Origin: UBA7398 sp947491605
Lineage (GTDB): Bacteria; Actinomycetota; Actinomycetes; Nanopelagicales; Nanopelagicaceae
Length of the DNA: 18,722 bases
Direction: 5' to 3'
Assembly: GCA_947491605.1 (NCBI GenBank)
Contig: CANLJW010000020.1
Coordinates: 1-18,722, forward strand
A model generated the notes under the pieces. That model was not told the DNA's origin and did no database searches. It worked only from the letters and a program-made list of their open reading frames with translations. How positions within the stretch are numbered: the stretch's first letter is position 1; every line of letters starts with the position of its first letter. The translations under genes and the position numbers were made by a program. This document shows positions 1 through 7,060 of this stretch, piece by piece.

Positions 1-52
1 CTGAAGTCTAAAGGTATGACCAATGTTTGGCAAAAAAGTTCTTATTTACCAA
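1..52. other. window edge, no supported gene
   Basis: This stretch lies downstream of the minus-strand FAD oxidoreductase stop. It contains no start codon on the minus strand and is too short to judge a gene end on the plus strand. An imperfect inverted repeat (TTGG...CCAA arms around positions 27-52) is visible, but it has an internal mismatch, a long loop and no GC-rich stem next to a T-run, so I do not call it a terminator. Confidence 0.4.
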
Positions 53-1603
53 TCATTTACCGAGGATTGCCATTGCGGCATTGTGACCGCCGATACCACT
101 TACACCGCCGCCGCGAACTGCACCAGCGCCACAAATAAAGATTTGTTTATCATCGGTCTCTACGCCCCAACGGTTTGCGCGCGTAATTTTAGCTGCTTCG
201 CTAAATGGAAATTGCAAATCCATGTGAAAAATATTGCCGCCTGGCAATGAAACATCTTTCTCTAAATCTTGTGGTGATTTAACTTCAATGCATAACGCTC
301 CGTTAGCGCTTACCGCTAAACATTCTTCAATTGGATCAAGTAGATATTGATTGAGTTGATAGAAAATTTGACTAAGCATCTTTGCTTTTACGCCTTCGTT
401 ATCGTGATCAAATAAAGATGCTGGCGTGTGAATCGCAAATAAAGTAAGGGTTTGATAGCCCGCCTTATTTAAATCATCGCTAAGAATGCTGCTATCGGTA
501 AGAGTATGGCAATACATCTCTGCTGGAATAATATTTGGAATTTTTCCGGATTCAGCTTCTTGAAAAGCTTTTTCAAATTGAGCGTAGCTCTCATCGATGT
601 GGAAAGTTCCAGCAAATGCTGCCTTTGGATCGGTACCACTTTTAAGCCTTGGTAGCTTCTTTAGTAACATATTAACTTTTAATTGTGAACCTTTTGTGTA
701 TTTCGGTGGCGTAATGCCAAGTATTTCTGCCAAGACTTGAGGTGCACAATTCGCTGCAATAAATTCGGTTGAAATTATCTCCTTGTTATTTACTTCAACT
801 GTTTTAAGCAAACCTTCATTACCAATTTTTGTGACTTTAGAATCGGTGCGGATTTCAACGCCTAATTCCAGCGCTCTTGTAGTTAATTCCTTGACTAGAG
901 CTCCCATGCCACCGCGCGGTACTTTCCATTCTCCGGTGCCATTACCGATTAAATGATAAAGAAAACAGATGTTAGCCATCAAATTATCGGCTGGGGTAAA
1001 TGTTCCAATCAGGGCATCGGTCAAGACCACGCCTCTTACTAAGTCATCGTTAAATTCACGGCGAATCACCTCACCAAGTGGTCGTTCGATAAAGTCGTTC
1101 CAAGCTTGCGATAACCCGTTATCGATGGCTAATTGCTTCATTTCTGCTCGCGTTAAGAGCGGTGAAAGCATCGTAGGTGCAATTACTTGGGCTAATTTAA
1201 AGAGCTCATTATAAAAAGTATCCCATTTTTCATACTCTGCATTACTTCCAGTTAAATCAAAAAATGAATCTTTGCTTTCGTTATCTAGCTCTCTATTTAC
1301 TAGCAATCCAATATCTTTAGCGCTTCGGGTTGTTGGCGTAAACGAAGAAACTTTTCGACTTATAGTTTCAAAATCTATAGCTAGATCTTTAAGGATTTGG
1401 TCTGGCAGTAAAGATACTAAGTATGAGTACCTCGAGAGATTTGCATCAAAATCCGGAAATGCTCGGACGCTGGTTGATGCGCCACCCAATTCAGATTTAG
1501 CTTCTAGAATCAAGGTTTTCTTATTAGATAAGGCTAAGTAGCAGGCTGCAACGAGTCCGTTATGACCGCCTCCGATAATTACAACGTCAAATTTCTCGTT
1601 CAC
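53..1603 (-). CDS. CrtI/PYROXD2-like FAD-dependent oxidoreductase
   Basis: This is a 516-aa flavoprotein of the phytoene-desaturase-like amine oxidase/NAD(P)-binding family, closest in style to PYROXD2-type proteins. The N-terminus has a dinucleotide-binding fold: VVIIGGGHNG (G11, G13, G16) with the ribose-binding acidic residue E34, then GG at 40-41. The C-terminus has the second FAD signature, GAGAVRGGGVSGIGGHNAA (about 492-510). No signal peptide or membrane segment is obvious, so it is probably cytosolic or membrane-associated. The start is GTG; an in-frame TAA lies 12 nt upstream, which makes GTG the first usable start, and there is no clear Shine-Dalgarno. The gene is divergent from yajQ. 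Members of this family act on carotenoids or other hydrophobic substrates, but the substrate here cannot be read from sequence. Calling it a carotenoid enzyme would be a guess, since no other carotenoid-specific gene is in view. Confidence 0.85.
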   Translation of the reverse strand: MNEKFDVVIIGGGHNGLVAACYLALSNKKTLILEAKSELGGASTSVRAFPDFDANLSRYSYLVSLLPDQILKDLAIDFETISRKVSSFTPTTRSAKDIGLLVNRELDNESKDSFFDLTGSNAEYEKWDTFYNELFKLAQVIAPTMLSPLLTRAEMKQLAIDNGLSQAWNDFIERPLGEVIRREFNDDLVRGVVLTDALIGTFTPADNLMANICFLYHLIGNGTGEWKVPRGGMGALVKELTTRALELGVEIRTDSKVTKIGNEGLLKTVEVNNKEIISTEFIAANCAPQVLAEILGITPPKYTKGSQLKVNMLLKKLPRLKSGTDPKAAFAGTFHIDESYAQFEKAFQEAESGKIPNIIPAEMYCHTLTDSSILSDDLNKAGYQTLTLFAIHTPASLFDHDNEGVKAKMLSQIFYQLNQYLLDPIEECLAVSANGALCIEVKSPQDLEKDVSLPGGNIFHMDLQFPFSEAAKITRANRWGVETDDKQIFICGAGAVRGGGVSGIGGHNAAMAILGK

Positions 1604-1611
1604 CGCGAAAG

Positions 1612-1617
1612 GTTATA
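1612..1617 (-). promoter_or_regulatory. candidate -10 element, possibly leaderless
   Basis: On the minus strand this reads TATAAC, preceded by GG. Its last base lies 9 nt before the first base of the GTG start at 1603. A transcript starting at the usual distance from a -10 would begin at or within two bases of the start codon, giving a leaderless mRNA. That fits the absence of a Shine-Dalgarno. No convincing -35 is seen at 16-19 bp spacing, and the conserved final T of the -10 is a C, so this is tentative. Confidence 0.35.
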
Positions 1618-1627
1618 CCGTAGGGGC

Positions 1628-1657
1628 TTGGTAAGTATAGAAATCTGAAAATATATA
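1628..1657 (+). promoter_or_regulatory. candidate yajQ-rarD promoter
   Basis: TTGGTA (1628-1633) and TATATA (1652-1657), separated by 18 bp, resemble a housekeeping sigma -35/-10 pair; four of six bases match in the -35. They would place transcription initiation close to the Shine-Dalgarno at 1661. A second TATAGA at 1636-1641 could also serve as a -10. Assigned by eye only. Confidence 0.4.
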
Positions 1658-1660
1658 AGT

Positions 1661-1665
1661 GGGAG
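1661..1665 (+). promoter_or_regulatory. yajQ ribosome binding site
   Basis: GGGAG lies 7 nt before the ATG at 1673. It supports this start for yajQ. Confidence 0.6.
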
Positions 1666-1672
1666 CAGAACA

Positions 1673-2161
1673 ATGGCCGATTCGAGTTTCGATGTAGTTT
1701 CAAAAGTAGATCGCATGGAGCTTGATAATGCGCTAAACCAAGCCTCGCGTGAAATTGCTACTCGATTTGATTTTAAAAACACCGGTAGCAAGATTGAGAT
1801 GTCGGGTGAGAAAATATTGGTGGAATCCGAGACCGAAGAACGAGCCAAAGCAGCGCTAGATGTGTTGAAGGAAAAAATGGTCAAGCGAACAGTTTCCTTG
1901 AAGTATTTAGATACTGCCGAGCCGATGCTTAGTGGCAAGGTTTATCGGATTTTTTCAGCGATTAAAGAGGGAATTTCACAGGAGAACGCTAAGAAAATTG
2001 CGAAATTACTTAAAGATGAAGGATCTAAGAACTTAAAAACTCAAATTCAGGGTGATGAATTGCGAGTTTCTAGCAAGAGTAAAGATGACTTGCAGGAAGC
2101 TATCGCCATGATTAAAAATGCATCGCTCGATTTTGCCGTGCAATTTCAGAATTTCAGATAA
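1673..2161 (+). CDS. yajQ: YajQ family nucleotide-binding protein
   Basis: A 162-aa protein matching the YajQ (UPF0234) family along its whole length; the E. coli protein is of almost equal size. It opens with SSFDVVSKVDR and DNALNQASREI, continues with TRFDFKNT, and ends with the family-typical FAVQFQNFR. The fold is two ferredoxin-like domains. Some YajQ proteins bind cyclic di-GMP or other nucleotides and affect gene expression; that role is known from other bacteria and is not shown for this one. The ATG start has a good GGGAG Shine-Dalgarno. It is the first gene of a likely two-gene plus-strand unit, with rarD beginning 6 nt after its stop. Confidence 0.93.
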   Translation: MADSSFDVVSKVDRMELDNALNQASREIATRFDFKNTGSKIEMSGEKILVESETEERAKAALDVLKEKMVKRTVSLKYLDTAEPMLSGKVYRIFSAIKEGISQENAKKIAKLLKDEGSKNLKTQIQGDELRVSSKSKDDLQEAIAMIKNASLDFAVQFQNFR

Positions 2162-2167
2162 CCCCCA

Positions 2168-3058
2168 TTGACTCGTAATAAAGCTGGACTATTACTTGGA
2201 TTAGGCGCATACCTACTATGGGGAGCGTTGCCGTTCTATTGGAAAGCACTTAACGATGCTTCGCCTAGTGAGATTTTGGCGCACCGTGGCATTTGGTCAC
2301 TAGTAATTTGCATATCTGCGCTTAAGTTTCGGAAAGAACTTGGAAATGGATTCGCACTTTTAAAAAATAAGCGCAGTGCGGCAATTTTATTAGCGACTTC
2401 TGGGTTACTCACCATCAATTGGTTTGTCTATATTTGGTCGGTCTCAGTTGACCGCGTGGTTGAGTCGGCGCTTGGCTATTACATCACTCCGTTAATCACT
2501 GTGACATTTGGCGTAACTTTTCTACATGAAAAGCTAAGGAAAGCGCAGAAAATAGCGGTCGGGTTGGCTGCGGTTGGCGTAGTTATTCTCACCGTTGGGT
2601 ATGGATCTTTTCCATGGATCGCACTTTCGCTAGCAGTTACTTGGGGTTCTTATAGTTTGTTAAAAAAGACGCTAAATGCTGGTGCCCTGGAAGCGCTTTC
2701 GGTTGAAACTCTATTTGCCTTAATTCCTAATGCTGGATACATAATTTATCTACAACAAAAAGGTGTGGGGCAATTTGGTCACAGTTTCCCTAATACATTA
2801 CTTCTAATCGGGGCTGGTTTTGCCACGATTGCACCGTTATTAATGTTCAATGGCGCAACGCTTAGACTGCCACTTACGACAGTTGGATTACTGCAATACA
2901 TAACCCCAACTATCATGTTCTTTATCGGAATTTTAGTAAATCACGAAGATATGGTCGCTACTAAATTATTTGGTTTTGTTTTTATTTGGGTTGCACTAAT
3001 ATTTCTCGGAACTGATCTCGTCAAATCAAACCGATCGATTGACAATAGCGGAGCATAG
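2168..3058 (+). CDS. rarD: RarD-type EamA family permease
   Basis: A 296-aa integral membrane protein of the drug/metabolite transporter superfamily, RarD subfamily, with about ten hydrophobic segments arranged as two EamA repeats. The start of the chain, GLLLGLGAYLLWGALPFYWK, followed by SEILAHRGIWSL (about 33-44), is typical of RarD, and the length equals that of the E. coli protein. It sits in the inner membrane; its substrate is unknown, and the historical link of RarD to chloramphenicol resistance is weak. The start is taken as TTG at 2168: it lies two codons after the in-frame yajQ stop and is the only usual start codon before the first membrane segment. No Shine-Dalgarno is visible, so translation may depend on coupling with yajQ. 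The last 33 bp overlap the convergent polyprenyl synthase gene. Confidence 0.9.
   Translation: MTRNKAGLLLGLGAYLLWGALPFYWKALNDASPSEILAHRGIWSLVICISALKFRKELGNGFALLKNKRSAAILLATSGLLTINWFVYIWSVSVDRVVESALGYYITPLITVTFGVTFLHEKLRKAQKIAVGLAAVGVVILTVGYGSFPWIALSLAVTWGSYSLLKKTLNAGALEALSVETLFALIPNAGYIIYLQQKGVGQFGHSFPNTLLLIGAGFATIAPLLMFNGATLRLPLTTVGLLQYITPTIMFFIGILVNHEDMVATKLFGFVFIWVALIFLGTDLVKSNRSIDNSGA
3026..3058. other. convergent 3' gene overlap
   Basis: The 3' ends of rarD (plus, stop TAG at 3056-3058) and the polyprenyl synthase (minus, stop TGA at 3026-3028) share 33 bp in opposite orientation. No hairpin with a following T-run is visible on either strand here, so transcripts from both sides may run into each other. 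Confidence 0.8.
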
Positions 3059-4021
3059 ATTTTCTAAAGCGGTTCGTGCTGGACTTATTGGTAATACCTC
3101 TAATAATTTTTTAGCGTTATTTGCAACTTCATGCAATTGCACTTTTGATTCTAATAGCGCCGGATGAGCACGCAATTTCAAAATAACTTCCGCTACCGTT
3201 TTCTCGTCATGAATTGGTTTAGCGAGCAAAGCTTTTAGCTCAGCATCCTTGGGATCCTTCGATTGCATAACCCGAATTGTGACGAGGGTTGGAATCCCTT
3301 CTTTTAAATCGGTTCCAGGAGTCTTGCCTGATTGATTTGAATCACTTGCGATATCAATTACATCATCGGCTAATTGAAAAGCTACGCCTATTTTCTCGCC
3401 GAACTCAGTAACGATTTCTATCACTTCCTTTGATGCGCCCGAAAGCATGGCGCCAAAACGCGCGCTAGCCGAGATTAGCGATCCAGTTTTATCAGCAACT
3501 ACGCGAAGATAGTGGCTCAATGGATCCTCGCCATTTTTCGGACCTTGGGTTTCCAAGATCTGCCCAATAACAAGACGCTCGAAAGTTATCGCTTGCAATC
3601 TAACTGCTTCAGGACCCACTTCGGAGAGCAGATTTGAAGTCTTTGCGAATAGATAATCGCCGGTAAGAATTGCGACGCTATTTCCCCAACGGTTGTTTGC
3701 GCTTTCTACTCCCCGACGCAGTGGCGCTTCATCCATCACATCATCGTGATACAAAGTTCCAAGATGAGTCAGTTCGCAAGCAGTTGCAGCTTTAATTACA
3801 TTGTCATTCATTTTTCCTAAGTGCCCAGTAATTAACGCAAGTAAAGGTCTAAGTCGCTTACCGCCAGCTTCAACTAAGTGGCGTGAAGTTTCAATTACAA
3901 GTGGGTAATCCCCTTGAATCCGAAGTTTGAGCAATTCCTCAACTTTATTAAGTTGGTTAACCAATTCGCGCTCGAAAGTAGGATCAAGATTTGGGATTCC
4001 AGTTGCGCTTACTTGAGACAT
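3026..4021 (-). CDS. long-chain polyprenyl diphosphate synthase
   Basis: A 331-aa trans-isoprenyl diphosphate synthase that extends an allylic diphosphate with isopentenyl diphosphate. GGKRLRP (53-59) binds substrate. The first Asp-rich motif is DDVMD (93-97) followed by LRRG; the second is QLADDVID, with D219, D220 and D223. KT at 178-179 is the conserved pair between them. The residues 4 and 5 before the first motif are small (T89, G88), as in enzymes making long chains, so a menaquinone side-chain precursor is the likely product (inference). It begins 13 nt after nuoN on the same strand, without an obvious promoter or a good Shine-Dalgarno, so it is probably the last gene of the nuo operon. 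A grcC/ispB-like name would fit, but the exact chain length is not readable. A geranylgeranyl-type product for carotenoids is less likely. Confidence 0.92.
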   Translation of the reverse strand: MSQVSATGIPNLDPTFERELVNQLNKVEELLKLRIQGDYPLVIETSRHLVEAGGKRLRPLLALITGHLGKMNDNVIKAATACELTHLGTLYHDDVMDEAPLRRGVESANNRWGNSVAILTGDYLFAKTSNLLSEVGPEAVRLQAITFERLVIGQILETQGPKNGEDPLSHYLRVVADKTGSLISASARFGAMLSGASKEVIEIVTEFGEKIGVAFQLADDVIDIASDSNQSGKTPGTDLKEGIPTLVTIRVMQSKDPKDAELKALLAKPIHDEKTVAEVILKLRAHPALLESKVQLHEVANNAKKLLEVLPISPARTALENLCSAIVNRSV

Positions 4022-4029
4022 CTAAATTG

Positions 4030-4043
4030 ATTCGTTAGCGAAT
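4030..4043 (-). other. small inverted repeat at nuoN stop
   Basis: ATTCG-CTAA-CGAAT forms a perfect 5-bp stem with a 4-nt loop that holds the UAA stop codon of nuoN. It lies just before the polyprenyl synthase start. It is too small and lacks a T-run, so it is not a terminator. It may be chance. Confidence 0.3.
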
Positions 4044-5549
4044 GAAGATTGCAAGAGTGTTGATGAAATTAAGCACTGGAGTTGGATAAACCCCAAGTAC
4101 TAAAGTCACGGCGCCAGAAACCCAAATTGCAATTGAGGTAAGTGGCGATGGGATTACTACAGTTAGCGAATCTTTATTATCTTCAGCAAAATACATCATC
4201 ACTATTACACGGATGTAAAAGAATGCGGCGATCGCACTAGAAAGTACGCCGACTACAACTACTCCGATATTTCCTGATTCATAAGCTGCAGTGAAGATTG
4301 CGAACTTTCCAATAAAACCACTTGTAAGTGGAATTCCAGCAAATGCTAGTAAGAAGAATGAAAATAACGCCGCAATTTTTGGAGAGCGTCGACCGAGGCC
4401 AGCCCAACGATTTAGGTCGGTAATTTCACCCGATGAATCCCGCACTAAAGTGATAACTCCGAAAGCGCCGATCGTGATGAAACCGTAAGCAAGTAGGTAG
4501 TAAAGCGTGGCTGCTAATCCAGCTCGGTTAAGCGCAATAACGCCGGTTAACAAGAAGCCAGCATGAGCGATTGATGAATAGGCCAACATCCGCTTGATAT
4601 CGCGTTGGGTAATAGCAACTATCGATCCAACCAGCATTGTTAAAATCGCAATTACGGTAAGGATTGGCCGCCAATTCCAGACTGCATCACCGAAGGTTAC
4701 GTAGAAAATTCGAAGCAGTGCGCCAAAAGCCGCGACCTTGGTTGCGGCTGCCATGAAACCAGTAATTGGGGTTGGTGCGCCTTGATAAACATCGGGAGTC
4801 CATGCATGGAATGGGACTGCACCAACTTTGAAAAGCAATCCAATTGAAACAAAAAGTAATCCAATTAATAAGAATACGTTATTCGCGGTGCCACCGATTA
4901 CTGCTGCATGGATTCCGGCCAGCGTAACTGAGTAAGAGAAACCGTATAAAAATGCGGCACCAAATAAGAAAAATGCTGATGAGTAAGCGCCAAGTAAGAA
5001 ATACTTTAGAGCAGCTTCTTGCGAAAATAAGCGACGTCGACGCGAGAGTCCAGCCATGAGATATAGCGGTAGCGATAAAACTTCTAAAGCTACGAAAAGC
5101 GTGATCAAATCACTAGCAGCCGGAAAGAGCATCATTCCAGCTACTGCAAATAAGGTTAAAGGGAAAACTTCAGTTTGTTGGCGGCCGGTTTGTACAGCAC
5201 TTTTCTCTTCTTCTGATCCTGGCACCGCAGATGCTTGCGCAGTGAAATGATCAACGTCGCCGATAATCATTACCGCGAAGAATGCAATTAAAAGAATTGT
5301 CCCTTGCATGAAAATTGCTGGGCCATCAATCATGACTGAGTTAAATGCAGCTTTAGCTGAAGTTAAATTACGAATTCTTAGCAACGAAATAAATGATACA
5401 AAAATTGTAAAGAGTGCAATTAAAAGTTGGATGGTTGCGCGACGTTTAGCTGCGACAAAAGCCTCTACTAAAACTCCAATAACAGCACCGCCTAGCACGA
5501 TTATTATTGGTGCCAGGAATGAATATTGCAGAATCAGGGAATCAGTCAT
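4035..5549 (-). CDS. nuoN: NADH-quinone oxidoreductase subunit N
   Basis: A 504-aa antiporter-like subunit of the complex I membrane arm, one of three proton-pumping modules. It is hydrophobic throughout with about 14 segments. The conserved residues on the proton path are visible: E156 in ALEVLSLP, K241 in LLFKVGAVPFHAW, and K271 in AAATKVAAFG. The motif TPDVYQGAPTPITGF (251-265) is typical of NuoN. A hydrophilic, charged loop of about 30 residues (98-128) sits between early segments; loops here vary in actinobacteria. The ATG start follows a strong GGAGGGAAG Shine-Dalgarno inside the end of nuoM, two bases after that gene's stop. The polyprenyl synthase follows. Confidence 0.97.
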   Translation of the reverse strand: MTDSLILQYSFLAPIIIVLGGAVIGVLVEAFVAAKRRATIQLLIALFTIFVSFISLLRIRNLTSAKAAFNSVMIDGPAIFMQGTILLIAFFAVMIIGDVDHFTAQASAVPGSEEEKSAVQTGRQQTEVFPLTLFAVAGMMLFPAASDLITLFVALEVLSLPLYLMAGLSRRRRLFSQEAALKYFLLGAYSSAFFLFGAAFLYGFSYSVTLAGIHAAVIGGTANNVFLLIGLLFVSIGLLFKVGAVPFHAWTPDVYQGAPTPITGFMAAATKVAAFGALLRIFYVTFGDAVWNWRPILTVIAILTMLVGSIVAITQRDIKRMLAYSSIAHAGFLLTGVIALNRAGLAATLYYLLAYGFITIGAFGVITLVRDSSGEITDLNRWAGLGRRSPKIAALFSFFLLAFAGIPLTSGFIGKFAIFTAAYESGNIGVVVVGVLSSAIAAFFYIRVIVMMYFAEDNKDSLTVVIPSPLTSIAIWVSGAVTLVLGVYPTPVLNFINTLAIFIR

Positions 5550-5551
5550 GG

Positions 5552-7060
5552 CTACTTCCCTCCCGCCGGCGGAATTGGATCACTAAATCCAGCCGCAGTT
5601 AGAGTTGCAATGGAAACTGGATTTATGACATCCAATAATGGCTTCGGATAGAAACCTAAGAAAATAATTACTGCGATAACTGGTGCAATCGCAATTCGCT
5701 CACGTCTAGTTATATCGGGCAAGTTTTCATTACCTGGAGTAATTGGACCATGGAGCGCTTTTTGCACTGGAATTAAAATGTATAGCGCAGCAAGCACAAT
5801 TCCGAGCGTTCCAATTACTGCTGCAACCGGATAACGAGTATATGTTCCAACAAGTACTAAGAACTCGCTAACGAAGCTAGAAAGACCAGGTAGCGCCAAG
5901 CTGGATAGCCCTGCAATAAAGAATGTCCAAGCAAGTACTGGCGTAACGCGTTGTAAGCCACCAAAATCTGCAATTGTGGAAGAGCCGCGTCGCGTAGAGA
6001 TCCACCCAGCTACTAAAAAGAGTGCAGCAGTGGAGAATCCGTGGTTCACCATATAAAGCGTGGCGCCAGAATGACCTTGGGTGGTCATCGCAAAAATTCC
6101 CATTGTGATAAAACCAAAGTGAGAAATCGAAGTAAATGCGATTAATCCTTTAATATCTTTCTGACCAATGGCCAAGAAAGCGCCATAGAGAATTGAGATT
6201 AGCGCCAGAGCAATAATTACTGGAGTAAAAGTTTTCGATGATTCCGGGAAAAGCTTGATGCAATAACGAATCATTCCGAAAGTTCCAACTTTATCCAGTA
6301 CACCCAACAAGAGAACTGATGTTCCTGGCGTTGCAGATTTTGCGGCATCCGGCAACCAAGTGTGCAGCGGCCATAGCGGCGCTTTAATTGCGAACGCGAT
6401 AAAGAATCCTAGGAATAAGAAGTTTTGGGTTGTGGAATCGATCGTTAATTGTGAAAGTTTTTCAATATCAAAAGTATGTCCGCCTTGATTGCCAGAAATC
6501 ACATAAATGCCAATGATGGCTGCGAGCATTAAAAGCCCGCCAAATAAGCTGTATAGCAAGAACTTAACCGCAGCTGCAGCACGTTCGCCAACGCCGTAGC
6601 CACCAATTAAGAAGTAAACCGGAATCAACATGGCTTCAAAGAAAACGTAGAAGAGGAAGACATCGGTAGCTGCGAAAACACCAATCATCATGGTTTCTAG
6701 AATCAGAATCAGAACATAGAAACTCTTACTTCCCCAACGTCCACCTTCAGATTCGTGCCAGCCGGCAACAATCACGATTGGGACCAAAATGACCGACATT
6801 AGAATTAAAACTAGCGCGATCCCGTCTATGCCCAGGCTGTAATTAATTCCAAATGATGGAATCCAAGAATAATTCTCAACAAACTGGAAACCAGGGCGAT
6901 CAATTTCAAAACGAAGCGCAATTAATAAACCTAAGAGAGCTACCACAATCGAAGTGAGAAGTGCAACCCATTTTGCATAATTGGATTTGTTCTTTGGCAA
7001 AGTTGAAATTAATATCGCACCAAGAACTGGTAGCAACATTAGCGAAGTTAAATATTTCAT
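5552..7060 (-). CDS. nuoM: NADH-quinone oxidoreductase subunit M
   Basis: A 502-aa membrane subunit homologous to Mrp-type antiporters, forming the second proton-pumping module. Conserved elements: FFEAMLIPVYFLIG with E142, IKAPLWPLHTWLPDA with K226, and LLGVLDKVGTFG with K257. The spacing of the Glu and the two Lys residues matches that of a working proton channel. About 14 hydrophobic segments are visible, and the length is usual for the family. The ATG overlaps the nuoL stop by 4 nt (ATGA), and GGGTGG about 9 nt upstream serves as Shine-Dalgarno. It is followed by nuoN after 2 nt. Confidence 0.97.
   Translation of the reverse strand: MKYLTSLMLLPVLGAILISTLPKNKSNYAKWVALLTSIVVALLGLLIALRFEIDRPGFQFVENYSWIPSFGINYSLGIDGIALVLILMSVILVPIVIVAGWHESEGGRWGSKSFYVLILILETMMIGVFAATDVFLFYVFFEAMLIPVYFLIGGYGVGERAAAAVKFLLYSLFGGLLMLAAIIGIYVISGNQGGHTFDIEKLSQLTIDSTTQNFLFLGFFIAFAIKAPLWPLHTWLPDAAKSATPGTSVLLLGVLDKVGTFGMIRYCIKLFPESSKTFTPVIIALALISILYGAFLAIGQKDIKGLIAFTSISHFGFITMGIFAMTTQGHSGATLYMVNHGFSTAALFLVAGWISTRRGSSTIADFGGLQRVTPVLAWTFFIAGLSSLALPGLSSFVSEFLVLVGTYTRYPVAAVIGTLGIVLAALYILIPVQKALHGPITPGNENLPDITRRERIAIAPVIAVIIFLGFYPKPLLDVINPVSIATLTAAGFSDPIPPAGGK

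Larger units (their letters stand above)
1604..1672. promoter_or_regulatory. divergent intergenic promoter region
   Basis: These 69 bp separate the divergent FAD oxidoreductase and yajQ genes and form the only sizeable non-coding stretch in the window. Because both genes start here, promoters in both directions are expected. It is AT-rich on the yajQ side (1638-1658). I see no clear operator-like palindrome. Confidence 0.6.

Noticed and set aside
27..52. Inverted repeat TTGG...CCAA as a terminator for the FAD oxidoreductase gene
   Set aside because: The arms have a mismatch, the stem is AT-rich, the loop is long, and the T-run lies inside the loop side rather than after the stem.
1..140. Possible 3' end of a plus-strand gene entering from the left edge (frame 1 open to 138-140)
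   Set aside because: Nearly two-thirds of it would be antisense to the conserved C-terminus of the FAD oxidoreductase, and the peptide, rich in Arg and His, shows no family resemblance.
1600..1938. A 112-codon minus-strand open frame opposite the yajQ start
   Set aside because: It overlaps the well-supported yajQ gene and the divergent promoter region, and its translation resembles no known protein.
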